Source: Timema cristinae (Eukaryota > Arthropoda > Insecta > Phasmatodea > Timematidae). From it: 64,000 bases of DNA. This document shows, piece after piece, positions 1-11,466 of the stretch. The notes below the pieces were generated by a model, which saw nothing but the letters and a program-made list of their open reading frames with translations, was not told the DNA's origin and did no database searches. The stretch is taken from assembly GCA_039000515.1 (NCBI GenBank), contig JBCFYV010009882.1:51936816-52000815 (forward strand), read 5' to 3'. The position numbers and the translations under genes are program-made. Positions within the stretch are counted from its first letter, which is position 1. Each line of letters starts with the position of its first letter.

Positions 1-155
1 CAAAACTATTGGATAGAGAATTTAAACCAGCCTTGGACATAGGTGCTATATTAGACCATAAGCTCTACTTCCCCTCTCATGTTGATCATATAGTTTTTCA
101 CTCTCTTAAATTACTGGGCATTATTTAGTATATACTTCTTCATTTTCTAAAGTTG
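1..155 (+). mobile_element. LINE fragment, 3' part of reverse transcriptase
   Basis: The translated strand reads DLGV-like 'GAILDHKLYF' followed by 'HVDHIV' and 'KLLGII'. This is the block after the palm motifs in CR1/Jockey-type LINE reverse transcriptases. The nucleotides align with about 12531-12680 of the larger LINE further right (shared tcatgttgatcat and ctaaagttgact-like stretches), so both are copies of one family. A stop follows LLGII. The fragment is cut by the window edge and homology fades after about 155. It is a dead, partial copy. Confidence 0.7.
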
Positions 156-1460
156 ACTCGAATGGTATGCCTTTTTTTGTTTTAAACATTTTTAATATTA
201 AAATTTCTTAACAATCTATTGTCAAACATGTATGCATTATTGTGCCCTCTCGTGCTTCTAGAAATTATAAAATATTTTCTATGTGTAGCTCTTAAAAACT
301 CAGCTCTTTTGGCAGTTCTATAAGCAACGCTAGCCCTATATTTCCAGAATTAATTTTTACCATGAAAGAAAAACCAAAGTAATCAGATTGTTTTCTTGCT
401 TTCATCCTTACAATATTTTAACCATTAAATTTGTGAACAGCAATAAAGTATTATTTGTTAAATGGTTGGTAGCTGTGTCTGTGTAGTATTTTATAGTGAT
501 GATACGTGATCACATCATGTTACTGTCAGTTCAGAGGTCATCATGGCTACTCGTTCTCTTATGTGATCGGCAACTCAATAAATATTTCTTTGCTCACTGC
601 TCTCTAGTTTAATTGGAAAACAAACAAAATTTAACAAAATTTGTTTATTGTAATTACCTGTCTACAACCATGATGTATTTATTATTTTTTAATTTGCAAA
701 CCATACTTTCGTCTGTATCTTCAGTGTTAGACTGTTAAAGGTCTTGACTCTTGGCTTGCACTTTAATAATAAAAATAATAATATTGATATTATAAATATT
801 TAATTGTGTAAACCTAATATGAATGTCTAGTTATACTAAATTTCAACCCCATACATTCATTAATTTACTTTAACAATGTTGTACAAAGATAATAGAATAG
901 CAAGTTTGACACCTTATAACTTGTGAACTGTAATGATTTGAAATCTAAGAATCACTATTTAGAGCTAATAGCTATACACTTGTTAAATTGCACAGTAATT
1001 TTTTTTTATTGTTGAAAGACCTTGATTGAAAATGCTATTTTTAAGGTTGTTTTACAAGACAACACTATCTAAGTAGGGTGCAATCGTATTATTAATATTC
1101 ATAAAAAAATTAAATTAAATTATGTAGTAACAACATTCTTTGAAAAAAATTAACTTATTTAAAATAAAATGAAGTAAAATTCCTTTAATATATTTACTTT
1201 ACTAGTAAATGTGATCCTTATAATGCATGGAGTGAATTTACGAGCTATGAAATTTAAAAAAATCCAAAAGGCACTAAAAATAACAAAAATAGGCATATCA
1301 CTAGGCAGTGTAAAGTAAAAATAGGCTCAAAAATAATCAAATCCATTTATTTATTATTATATTCTAGTATATATATATATATAATCTATATAAACCTGCA
1401 TTAATTACTATTACAGTTGATTACCAAATATTTCTTAAGATGTTCATGGATACATTTAGT
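156..1460. other. AT-rich non-coding stretch
   Basis: No reading frame or recognisable repeat beyond poly-T/poly-A runs and a short (TA)n tract near 1368-1384. It is Ku80 intron or 3' flank; which one cannot be decided because the last Ku80 exon is not located. Confidence 0.5.
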
Positions 1461-1468
1461 TATGTTGT

Positions 1469-1838
1469 TTAGCAAAAGGATTTTATATTGCTAGAGCTTC
1501 TCTTAACTTCCCGTGGAATCATACGGCAAAATTTCAGAGAAATTAGCTCAACTGATTTAAGCTCAACTTCAGGGAGTGATGTAGTTTGCCCTCTAGAATG
1601 TTTGCAATACAAGTCATCGCTTTCAGCTAGAGCTTTGTTGCAATACTCAGAAAGGTTTGTTGGCGATGGCTGTGCCAATTTAGCCAGAGATGATCTTCAT
1701 GATGCTCATAGTCTCCACAATGGGCAAGTCCCTCAACTTCAAATCTGTCGCTCAAGGAAGGTTCCCAAAATCCACTGTTTAAATAATGCACTTCTAAACA
1801 ATTTATCTTTAGGCATTTTTGACTTATTTCAATAAGCT
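1469..1838. other. Unrecognised open stretch, both strands
   Basis: A 69-codon frame on the minus strand (1469-1678) and a 115-codon frame on the plus strand (1488-1835) overlap. Base composition here is less AT-rich than the surroundings, which usually marks an old transposon fragment. I see no motif that assigns it to a family and no splice sites giving a longer product. It could be a decayed transposase segment. Confidence 0.2.
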
Positions 1839-2590
1839 ACAAGGGCACTATGATCGCTGCAATATAAATGAATATTAAATGAATATACACATCTAATAAC
1901 TCTGAACCTATCAGATCAAGGGACCTAGCGGTTGTTACTTCCTTCCACATAAATCCGCTTGGAGTATACATTTGGCTGTCATTTATGATTGGCCAGTACA
2001 CTATTGGAAGAGAAAGTTAGCTTAGGCAAGGGCAACAGTGGGTGAGACAAAAGGGGATAGTGCTTGTCTTAGATGCACCAGTGGACAAGGAAATGTGCGA
2101 ACCGATTTACTGTGTGTATAGAGTACTGGCATGTAAGGAATTTCCAAAATAGTTTACCAGAATTTATAAAAAAAAAGTGAGAGAAAGACCATTTTTAGCC
2201 TTTTATTGGTACAATAAACACTAACACAAAGAAAAGGCATTTATGACCACTATAAAATTATCACATTATCATCGCAATCACCTAAAATAAACTTATACCT
2301 CAAAAGCCTACATTTTAAGACATAGGAATAAAAAGGGCATTTAGGCAAAATCTGCCTCCTACACATTATGTAGGGAAAATTAGTGTATAAATATGTAAGT
2401 ACATAAAATCATCTAGAATACACACATTTTACTAATTTAAAGAATGATTGGGATATTTAAAAAAAAATTTACACCCAATACACACCGCTTCAACTATAAG
2501 TTATGTAATTTTTTTAAAGTGTGAAATGATTATGTAAAATTACTAAACATTATATAATAGATTACAGTACACATTAAGAAACATAATTAT
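1839..2590. other. Non-coding stretch downstream of the Ku80 exon
   Basis: AT-rich sequence on the 3' side of the last Ku80 exon seen (minus strand). It would be 3' UTR if the stop at 2590 is used, or intron if the donor there is used. No convincing terminal exon was found. Confidence 0.4.
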
Positions 2591-2597
2591 TACCAAC

Positions 2598-2804
2598 CTT
2601 TAAGAATCATGTCCCAAAAACCAACCTTGCCACGTTCGATCAAGTTTTCCTTCAGTTTTGATAGCCATTGGTTAAATGGATTTGGCAAAAGCTCCTTACA
2701 CTTCTCTCTTAGAAGTTTCAATGCAGCTACAGCTTTGATAAATTCATCAGTTCCAAATGAATGCATTACCAGCTTCATAATAGCATCTTGCATCTGTCCA
2801 CAAA
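2598..2804 (-). CDS. XRCC5: Ku80 exon, C-terminal DNA-PKcs-binding-type domain
   Basis: Ku80 pairs with Ku70 to clamp broken DNA ends in non-homologous end joining; this segment corresponds to the helical C-terminal domain (Ku_PK_bind). Visible landmarks are 'KAVAALKLLREKCKE' (human counterpart SIDCIRAFREEAIKF), 'NPFNQWLSKLKE' and 'GFWDMILKG'. The acceptor TTATACCAG is at 2805-2807 and the exon starts with two bases that complete the codon left open by the exon at 20.3 kb. At the 3' side two donors are possible (GTTGGT at 2597 or GTAATA at 2593). Without splicing, translation stops at TAA 2590 after 'KGW'. Vertebrate Ku80 continues beyond this point, so a further exon may lie outside the window. 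Identity is by recognition of the family pattern and phase continuity. Confidence 0.85.
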
Positions 2805-3161
2805 CTGGTATAAAACAAATTATGCTATTAAAGTCATATACAAACAAACATGATAAAGATACCATCTTTGACCTGATAGTAGCCCTGTCTACTATTAACA
2901 ACTTTTAATTTCTACCTTAGCTACAATTGGAGCCCTCAGTTACTTTTAAAGTTCTGGCTGGAAAAAAAAAAAAAAAAAGAGAAAAAAAGGTAAATTTAAA
3001 TTCGGTGCAGGGTACAAGGATAACCAGGGAATCTCAACCAGGAGTTAAATAACAGGAAGGGAGTAATAGGAAAACTTAGTGTGAGGCCCAAGGACACTTC
3101 TCGAAATACCTATGTACCGGCTACAATTAAGTCAGCCTAGCAACATTAGGGCCCTGGTTAC
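2805..3161. other. Ku80 intron, no feature
   Basis: Intronic sequence between the Ku80 acceptor and the Tc1-like element. Contains an A-rich run near 2960-2990 and nothing else that I recognise. Confidence 0.5.
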
Positions 3162-3163
3162 TA

Positions 3164-3220
3164 CAGGATGTTTCACTCACTCTCAGCCCATGAGTTTCCC
3201 TTATAACTTTCAAAAGAATG
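3164..3220 (+). repeat. Tc1-like element left TIR
   Basis: Pairs with 4490-4547 as an inverted repeat with roughly ten mismatches; core tttcactcac and ttcccttataactttcaaaa. Confidence 0.85.
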
Positions 3221-3230
3221 GACGTAATTT

Positions 3231-4480
3231 AGTGAAATTTGCTATGGACATAACCTGGTGTATGAAAAATATGATGATCTAATAGAAAGAGTTGAAAGTG
3301 GATGCCATTAGCATTAAGGCATGCCTGCACACGCCTCTCCATGTTAGTGAAGGTATTCACTGACAAATCGAGTCGCACAGCCTCAATTTCCTGCCAATTT
3401 TTTTCTTGCAAATCCACGTGACTCTGTGGTTTATTGCAATATAGTTTCCCTTTCAGCATGCTCCATAGGAATAAATCTGGTGGAGTAAGGTGAAGCGACC
3501 TCAGTGGCCAAAGTCCCTTAGAAATGACACGATCTTCAAAGAAGGAAACAATTTCAACCATGCTGACATTGGAGGTGTGGCAGGTGGCACCATACTGCTG
3601 AAAATAGTCAGTATGGAGTTCTTCGTCGTCCAACTGATTCACAAACACATGGAAGATTTCCGTGTAAAATGTGGTATCCACCGTTGTATGGAAGAAGATG
3701 GGGCCAATAATGCGGAACCGTGACACAGAACACCACACCCCAACTATTTCATTATGAAGAGGTGTATCATGCAAGATGTGAGGATTCACACTAGCTCACA
3801 TACGGGTATTCTGGGAATTGACATACCCGTTTAGGTGGAACCATGCCTCGTTGGAGAACCACATCAAGTCCAGTTTTCATGGAAGTGCATTGAAAAACTG
3901 TTGGAACCAATGAAAGTAATTGAGTCTCTTCTGTTTGCCGGGAGGTTTCAATTTATTTTGTAACATTAACATCATATGCATGCAGCTTTGCTTTTTTTTT
4001 TTTTTGCTGCTCACTTACATGTAATTGTGAAAAACCCCTCTCCTGTGACAGCTTACGCAAGGACTTCTGTGAGGAGGCCAGCAGTGTGTTTTTAACTTCC
4101 TATGTCATTGTTTCTTGCAGTTTCAGACGTACTCCTTTGTGGACATCCAACAACGTTCTTGTGGTTTCCAATTTATTCACCAGATACTGAAAGGATTATT
4201 TTCCAGGTGTTTTTGAACCCCAAACGTGTTTTAAATAGCCTTTGGCACACCTTTATTGACAGAGTTTTTCAGTACGTGCAGAGAATAAACATGTGCTGTT
4301 CCACTGTGTACTGCTTCATACTCTGACTGTTGACGACCCCTAACAACAACAGCAGTGTTAGATGTGTCACACCAACTGGTGAGGACAGAGAACGTGCAAT
4401 CGGTCTTCACTTGGCGCCCCATGTGTCCTTCTGTTGCCATGCTTCTCATACTCCAAAGTATGTCCGTAGCAGATTTCACT
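3231..4480 (-). pseudogene. Tc1/mariner-superfamily transposase (DUF4817-type), degenerate
   Basis: Insect-type transposase with an N-terminal helix-turn-helix (DUF4817-like 'TSWWDTSNTAVVVRG' block near 4330-4390) and a DDE domain. The longest intact piece is 186 codons (3229-3789), containing 'GVWCSVSRFRIIGPIFF', 'FQQYGATCHTSN' and 'LTPPDLFLWSMLKGKLY'. The family normally has D in 'FSDEA.F', 'FQQDGA' and the LTP.D block. Here the first is N ('FSNEAWF', near 3860) and the second is Y ('FQQYGA'), so two of three catalytic acidic residues are lost. Stops and frameshifts interrupt 3790-4480. The protein is inactive; family assignment is confident, clade is not. Confidence 0.85.
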
Positions 4481-4489
4481 GAATTGCAT

Positions 4490-4547
4490 CTATTATTTTG
4501 AAAGTTATAAGGGAAACTCAGGGCTCAAAAGTGAGTGAAACGCGGTG
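4490..4547 (-). repeat. Tc1-like element right TIR
   Basis: Inverted copy of 3164-3220. TA follows at 4548-4549. Confidence 0.85.
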
Positions 4548-4549
4548 TA

Positions 4550-5010
4550 TTAACAACTTTACCTTTTATCTCAGTTACTATCACATCACGGCTAATCTTA
4601 GTTCAAATATGGTACATAAACATACATTAAAAATATACACACTAGTGAAGAATCATTTAGTCTTTTTGAAAAGCCAAATTTATAAACTTAATTGTGTGTA
4701 AATGTAAGCCAACCTTTACAGTTTAAAGCCTTTATTCATTGAGAGATATATAAAATAAGACAATAATGGTAAGAGCTCCTATAAAACGGAGAAACCAAAA
4801 CAGGGTGTAATACATAAGCATGGGTTTAATTTAAGAGGTGGAAAACTGCCCAATCAAGAATATTTTCCTCCTACAAATGAAGACTATAGAAGTAGCATTT
4901 TTGTTTTTTTACTAAATGCTTTACATAGGATCAGGAATTTTAAAATACATAATTTTGAGATAGCTTTGGGAAAAGAAAATTCAATTTACAATGTGTTATT
5001 TATTTTAACT
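4550..5010. other. Ku80 intron, no feature
   Basis: AT-rich sequence after the Tc1-like element; nothing recognised. Confidence 0.5.
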
Positions 5011-5029
5011 TTTAGCCATTGTCACACTG

Positions 5030-5230
5030 TTTATGGTATCGAAGCTTGCAGTAGATTATTATTCAGTCAATAAGGAGGTTTGGGTTCGAATTCTGGCTGG
5101 GTGCGTTAGAGGTGGTTTCCACGCGTGATTATTCATTGTGACTTTGCTATCCCTTTTCCAGCCTAATGGGGGCGCATTTACTCTTAATTACACAATTCCT
5201 TCCCTTAGATTAGACATTAACAGCCTTAAG
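5030..5230 (+). mobile_element. tRNA-like SINE fragment
   Basis: Contains a box-B-like gggttcgaattctgg at about 5092-5106, followed by a gtggttttc-type segment seen at the same relative place in the better preserved SINEs. The A box is unclear and there is no tail. Likely a diverged SINE; low confidence. Confidence 0.4.
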
Positions 5231-5548
5231 GCCCATTTCCACAAGCATATTTAGCAGCACAACTGAGCAGTGCAGCAGCAGCGCTGCCAAAACTAATCCA
5301 TATGTTCTAAGATTTTAACAATAAAATAGACTTTGAGGACAAAGTACTGGCATTTGTTTTATTACATAAGATAATTTATTTTAAAATATGGTGTCATTGG
5401 TATTAGGTCCACCTGTTGCTTCCAACAAGACTTGAAACAATACCATTCTATACTTTTTTTAAGCACATAGTTTTAATACTCATTTGGGTTTAAGCTTGAG
5501 TTTCAGTTTTAAACACTACAATTGAGTTCACTGTTCAGAGTTGACTGT
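5231..5548. other. Ku80 intron, no feature
   Basis: Intronic sequence; nothing recognised. Confidence 0.5.
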
Positions 5549-5783
5549 ATTTAGCAACGCGTCTTATTACCCATCCAGATTATACACTTATGTACTAATT
5601 ACGCTAATGATTATAGGGTTGAGAGAGGTTATATATATGGGAAGTGTTCCTACATTTATATGGAGGGAGAGTGGAAAACCATTTTTGATAAACAACCCTC
5701 AATACACCCGACAAAGATTCGAACCTCGATCTCCCCATCATCAGCAGTCTAGTTTATTTCAATAGTAGTGCCTTAGACCACCT
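5549..5783 (-). mobile_element. SINE, family A, nearly full length
   Basis: Reverse-oriented copy of the tRNA-derived SINE seen at 24315 and 29969. From the left it shows the tail (ttagcaacgcgtcttattaccc), the cactctccctccat body on the opposite strand, a box B (gaggttcgaatctt on the minus strand, near 5720) and a head ending ccttagaccacc. The head differs from the 24.3 kb copy and resembles the 13.5 kb copy. Confidence 0.8.
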
Positions 5784-5842
5784 AACACAAAAATACATTG
5801 CTTTCTTTTGAAAGAGTTGTACGTATTTCTGCCGCCTGTGAA

Positions 5843-5904
5843 AATATGACCATTTAAAACCATGTATCTAAATAATATGACCATTTAAAACCATGTATCT
5901 AAAT
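5843..5904. repeat. Perfect 31-bp tandem duplication
   Basis: Two identical adjacent 31-bp units (5843-5873 and 5874-5904), beginning aatatgaccatttaaaacca. Identity is complete, so the duplication is recent or maintained. Confidence 0.95.
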
Positions 5905-6093
5905 AAACCAGTCATGCTTCAAGAAATCGCATGGCATGTCACCAGAACAAGGGATCAAGTGCGGCTGCAGCACTGCTAATTTAGACGCACATGATTGTGA
6001 AAAAACTACCATTTTAAACAATTTATCACCAAGCAGGGCTGTTAACAAGAGTACTGCCAAATACGCTCGTGAAAATGAGCTCTTGGTGTTGAT

Positions 6094-6263
6094 TGTGTGA
6101 ACTGGGGGAGGTTTTTCATAAACGGTTTTCCACTCTCCCTCCACACAAATGTGGGTTCACTTCCTCTCTATTCAACATTCCCAATTCCTAGCCCATTAGT
6201 GTAATTAGTACTTAAGCATATAACCCAAACAAGTAGTAAGAACACAGTGCTAAGTATTATTTT
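6094..6263 (+). mobile_element. SINE, family A, 5'-truncated
   Basis: Begins in the body (gtgaactgggggaggttttt) and runs through ccactctccctcca, cttcctct, ccattagtgtaattagtact, the aacccaaacaagtagtaag tail palindrome and ggtgctaagtatt-like end. The tRNA-like head is missing. The tail hairpin has mutations (aacccaaacaag rather than aacccgaacggg), so this copy is old. Confidence 0.8.
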
Positions 6264-7159
6264 GAAATTTACTTTTATTTCCTAAGAAAATATTTGGTCA
6301 AATTAAATCAAACTTAAAAATATTTTACTCCAAATAATTTTTTGTTTACACTGTATAAATCACCCATGATATTTTTCAAGCACCACAAATGCTCAAAATT
6401 GTTTGTTCTTAAGACTTTGGATACTTCTAGACCCAGAAGAAAATAAAATATAAACCGTGAGTGTCCTCGTGGTAGTTTTGCATGCACAAGCCAAATTCAG
6501 GCTTTACACATAAACTATTTCCCACAAATATGGATTGGGGGTGAAGAAGGCTACAGTGAAAGATTGACTCGTGTACTGTGGTGCAACAAGTATGTTACAC
6601 AAATACCAAGACACTCAAAAGTGTGCCCTCTATCCCAAGTTTGGAATGTGTGGAACAAGAACCTATGTATAAGTGAAAATTATGTCTCCTTTCCCATAGG
6701 ATTAAAGTAGCTCATGATGTATTGAAAAGAATACTCCAGTTGGGAGCATTCATCATAGACCCAAGCTATAATATCAAGGCTGTAGCCAGGGGAATACTGC
6801 CTTATTTATAGTTTAAACAGAACACGAAAGTATTATTATTTAACTTGTCAACACCATTATAATGTTAAAGTACATTTGAAATAATAGTTAGTGATTGTGT
6901 TCTTTAGTCAGATAAAAAAATCTGGGCATACTAAGACAAAATACTAACAGAGGAAATATCAAGTATTAGTGAGTGTGGGGAGAGCTGTGGAAGTGGGTAA
7001 GTCTTTGAGAGATTAGGAAAAAACAAAATCTTGAAACTATTTGAGTGTAGTTTCAAGAACATGTAACAAAGATTTAAACCCCTAATTAGTTGCAGTTTGC
7101 AAAAATATAAACATATTTCTGTAAGGTAAACCCCTTTTTGTTATATGAGATAATTTTGT
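6264..7159. other. Ku80 intron, no feature
   Basis: Intronic AT-rich DNA with no supported feature. Confidence 0.5.
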
Positions 7160-7160
7160 T

Positions 7161-7566
7161 ATATTTGGAAGAAGGTACAGGAAAAGTGGTTTTAAACATA
7201 TAAAAGGGAACAAATACAATATGTATTTTACAATGAAAAGAAGAACCATATTTCACACTTTAAATGGCTGTCATTGGACGGAGAGGTAATGGCTGCCTCT
7301 TTAAGAAAATTGATCGTTACCACCCAATCCGACCTAAGTTTCATTCGATCGGAACACCTAAGGAGGGAGTGTGACATACACAAAGCAACTTCCTCTTTGG
7401 GCGGTAAAAATCGATTTTCTTCAAGAAGCAGCCATTACCTATCTGTCCAAAGGCAGCAATGTAAAGTGTGAACTATGTTGTTCTTTTCACTGTAAAAGCC
7501 ACATATTGTTTTAATTCCTTTTATTTGTTTCTCTCCACCTTTCCTGTACCTTCTTCCAAAAATATT
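7161..7566. repeat. Long inverted repeat (foldback element)
   Basis: Left arm 7161 to about 7325 and right arm about 7399 to 7566 are inverted copies along their whole length. Matched blocks include ggaagaaggtacaggaaa with its complement, the acaatatgt block, ttcacacttta and gagaggtaatggctgc with caagaagcagccattacctat. The spacer is about 70 bp. A single-arm relative lies at 62815-62950, so the arm is an interspersed repeat. It could be two head-to-head insertions or a foldback/MITE-type element. Confidence 0.85.
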
Positions 7567-10500
7567 AAAAGTGATAGTAGTTTTAGAACAGCCTGTCTGG
7601 GGCAAAGTGTGTGCTATAAATACTGTGATCTGTGGATGCTTTTAATTTTGTAAGTTTAGTTTGTATTACTATGTTAGTTATTGTGTAAGATGTGAGTGAT
7701 GCAGACCACACAATTTGACATATGAATACCTAATTGGAAAATGTTTTAAGTAACTTTTGTAACTGTCAAAAAAGTGTCTTCCTATCTGAATCCAAGTGTA
7801 GCCAGGGTCGTTGGAAAAGCTGGGCTACTACCCTATCCTCCTTCCATCAGTCACTCTTTTCGATACTTCTGTTTTCTATAGATATAAGAGTCAAAGTCTT
7901 AAATACAGTGGGTCAGGATATAAATGTCCGTTTTTGAAAAATGTACACTTGTGGACTAATTAGGTAATGGTTTCTCAACTTTTCTCCATGGATACATTTA
8001 AAAAAATCTAAATTTGTTAAAAAATGAAGAAATACTCTCTAGATTTATCCAGGTTTGGTCAATGACTGTGGAACTTATTTGTGGAGAGGTGGAAGAGCAT
8101 GGGGAGTGATTAACCAAAAAGGGGTTTAGAGAGGGAGTTGACCCCCTTCCCCCTGGCTTAAGAATTCCAGTGGCTCTACACCAGCAGATACTTGGCAAAT
8201 GCATGCTGTAGTGCCGTGAGTAAAGAGGTCTTTACAGTTTTTTTTAAATTTAGTAATGTTGATGTCCTTATAAGATATTTATAATGATCTTCACCTAATA
8301 GACTTATTAATTTGATGCCTTTAGAAGATATTTGATGTTTGTTCTTAATAATATCATATCATATTGGAAAATATAAAAAGGAAGTGAAATAAATTTAGAG
8401 AGGGCAAAATTATTTTCATGAGGCAGCATGTGGCTGTGACTCCTCTAGCCTTCGTAAATTCCTCAATTTCCCACCCCCTAACTACTTAAACCTTTGCCAC
8501 CACTTATGCCATTATTTAATAGTATTTAATGTAAATTTTCAAGCTTGGAGGGAAGTTTCTAAAAAAAAAAAGAAAAAGTATAGCACTTAATGTATTTAAC
8601 TCCTGCTAGTAATTAACACAGTTTAACATAGCTTTACTAACAGGTTATATGTAGAGTTAAAAATAAATGTTGTTTGTGTACTTTTTGATTTTAGTTTCAA
8701 GAAACATGGATGTGCTTTGTATGCCTCTATAAATTAAGTTACAAAACCATTTGTCTTGCTTGTTCCTGTTGTTAGACATCAGAAAAAAATAATTTAAAGT
8801 TAACATAAATGGTGAATAGGCTGGAGTGCATTACTTGCCTGAATGAAAACTGTATTAAATAATGCACTGGGAATGTGTGATTTAACTGAAGGAATGTAGA
8901 CATATCAGTTGTCACTTTGTTGTTTTTAAATGTATAATCTTTCACAAGCGTTTGGCTCTCTTAGAAGTAACTTAGAAGTAAAATTAGAGAATACTGCAAC
9001 TCTAATACTACTACATTTTAAAGTTTATGTTTAAATTATTATTTATACTATGGAAAGATTTGGAAAGGATTTACTTTATTACAAAATATGAATTATTGTT
9101 TGAAAATATTGTTTCCCCTCCCTCTTAGTATAAAGCCTGTAGTAGAGGTGTAATAGGTCCAATATTTATAAATATAGTAGACTAATTCCTTAATTCTCTA
9201 TAAGTATTTGTTGAACACTCAATCCCTATACAAGCAAATGATGAAGCAATTACTAAATTATTTTTATAATACTCTTTGAGAACCAAATATTTTAACAAGT
9301 GAATTTTAGTGCATTTCCTAAATCATCTAAATGATATTTTTTAATCACCAAATTTCTCAAAAAGTGAAAAAAAGAAAAAAAGTATAATGCCTCCAGAAAA
9401 TACGAGTAAATGAGGGAGGTGGTGCCAAGTGTTGAATTCCTTGAGTTAGTAGGTGAATTGAGTAGAAAAGATAAAGTCCTATTAATTTGCCTATTCTATT
9501 TAGTCAAATCCAGCTATTATAAAAGCAGAATAGAATTAAAATCTCATTTATCAAAATAATTTAATTTAAACTATGAGTGGGACGCTCAATTCCTCAAATC
9601 CTATGGTATTCGAGGGATTAGAGATGTGAGAATCTAGCAAACAGATTCTTGAATCCAAATATAAAGGCCTTAAATTGAACTTAAAATGCAATTTTTCAGT
9701 AATCACACTGATTAATGTAATTAGAAAAAAATGAAAATTTTGTTTCATTTATGTAAATAAATAAAAGATCAAGATCAAGATCAAAATCAAAATTATTTTT
9801 AATAAATTTGTTTACTGAAAAATAATTTATTGTTTAATGTCTTCTTTGTTCTTAAAACGTAATAGAAAAGACAAAAAAAGGCATGTTTAGTGGTGCCAAA
9901 CCATCTAAAAAAAAAAAGTTTTATTTGCTATGCTAATGTTCTATACAAAATATTTTCAATTTCTACAATTAGTATATGAACCCACCACCACTAGGCTACT
10001 CAGACAAAATTAACAGGTCCGTTTATTTAACTTTAGATGCACCTTGACTGAACATAAAATTAAAATAAGTATATAGCTAAATAATAAATATCTATCTATT
10101 CTGTATTTAAATGGGCCATAACTTATTGTGTCATTGTAGTCCAATTAATTTCACTTGTAAGTAAGGTATTAATTAATTATACATTGTCAAAAAATTTTCC
10201 TAATAGGCTAACTATGTGAATATGAAATGAAATCATTCCTATAAATATGAAGTTTCCCTTATAGTTGACATTAAGTTCTGGTAATCAAACGTAATACATT
10301 TTGTTAACAAGTTATTATTTTATTTATTTCAATTTTTTGACAAACTAAAAATCTATTTTTTAAGATTCGAGAAATATAGGATTCGACCCATCTCTATTTT
10401 AACCTGAAGAAATTTTTGATGGTTAATATGAGGTTCACATTACAAAAAAAAAAAAAAGAAAATTTATGCTAACTTTTTGATATATTGTATGCATTTTTAT

Positions 10501-10879
10501 TATTTTACCAGGACAAAATTATAATTGACATCAAATACATGGTATCCTTCTAGCAAATAATGTTTATGATTAATTACAAAACCGAGACAAGTTTCTCAAG
10601 TGAGGACTATGAACTGTATTTTCAATATATTTGCTATTCAAAGTAACTTATTGAGCTAAGGTTTTATGAAATAGTTTTCAATATTTTGCCTCAAGCCCTG
10701 GTGTCGGCAAAGTCAATAGATGAAGAGACGATCCAGAAAGCAACAAAACTAACAAAGAAATCATACTTGAAAAGATACAAGTGGAAACAATAGTGGGAAC
10801 ATAAGTAATACATCAACCATTGAATGACATAAATAAAAAAAATAGTTTGTCTATGCTCCTATTTTAATTACATTAGCAT
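7567..10879. other. Ku80 intron, no confident feature
   Basis: About 3.3 kb of AT-rich sequence. A hAT-end-like ggtttctcaacttttctcc occurs at about 7971-7989 without a visible partner. Otherwise poly-A runs and short (gatcaa)-type repetition near 9768-9788. Confidence 0.45.
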
Positions 10880-10984
10880 GGATATAGTTTTTTAAAACAT
10901 GCTCACTCTACGAACAATTTGTTCCTGTTAGAGTAACTACTCAGACTTTGAGCTTTGATAGAAATAAAGTTTAACATTTTCTCT

Positions 10985-11466
10985 CAAGGGGTGGTGGTGT
11001 TCTCATTTCTGTCATTAATTCTATTTCTGGTGTGGCCATGAGAACTGACCTAGAGAATAATATGGAATGTGTCTGGATTGAAATCCTAACATTTGATAGC
11101 CAAACACTGTTAAGTGGGAAAATGTATCTTGCTCCCCAAATAACATACAAATCATTTAATAATTACTTTACATTTCTTGAAGGTGCTTTGGCTGACTACC
11201 CCTATCAAATAATACTACTAGGTAATTTTAACTGTCCCAAAATTGATTATAAATATCATCATGCTCAAAGCATTTCACATTTCTACATTAAATTAAAAGC
11301 TACTCAACTTCTTGCTTTGACTAACATATTAGGATTAGAACAACTTAATGAAGCTGATAATGACACTAACCTCCCTGACCTTGTTTTTTATAATTTTCAC
11401 TACCCCTTAGTAGCTCATAGCTCTCAATCACTAGTGAATATTGATTTAGCTCATCTGCCCTTGTAG
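10985..11466 (+). pseudogene. LINE endonuclease domain (C-terminal part)
   Basis: APE-type endonuclease that nicks target DNA for reverse transcription. 'RGGGVLISV' at 10985 is the conserved block after the DRS segment; 'LGNFNCPKIDY' (near 11220) is the LGDFN..IDW motif with the catalytic D changed to N. 'LPDLVFYN' matches the C-terminal LDLI block. A stop follows at 11464. Upstream of 10985 only fragments are readable. Confidence 0.8.

Larger units (their letters stand above)
3162..4549 (-). mobile_element. Tc1/mariner-superfamily element with TIRs
   Basis: A complete but dead DNA transposon of about 1.39 kb. Terminal inverted repeats of about 57 bp lie at 3164-3220 and 4490-4547, sharing tttcactcac and gagtttcccttataacttt. 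TA dinucleotides flank both ends (3162-3163 and 4548-4549), as expected for TA target duplication. The single transposase gene reads on the minus strand. It sits in the large 3' intron of Ku80 in the same orientation as Ku80. Confidence 0.85.

Noticed and set aside
3490..3723. Plus-strand ORF
   Set aside because: Shadow of the minus-strand Tc1-like transposase.
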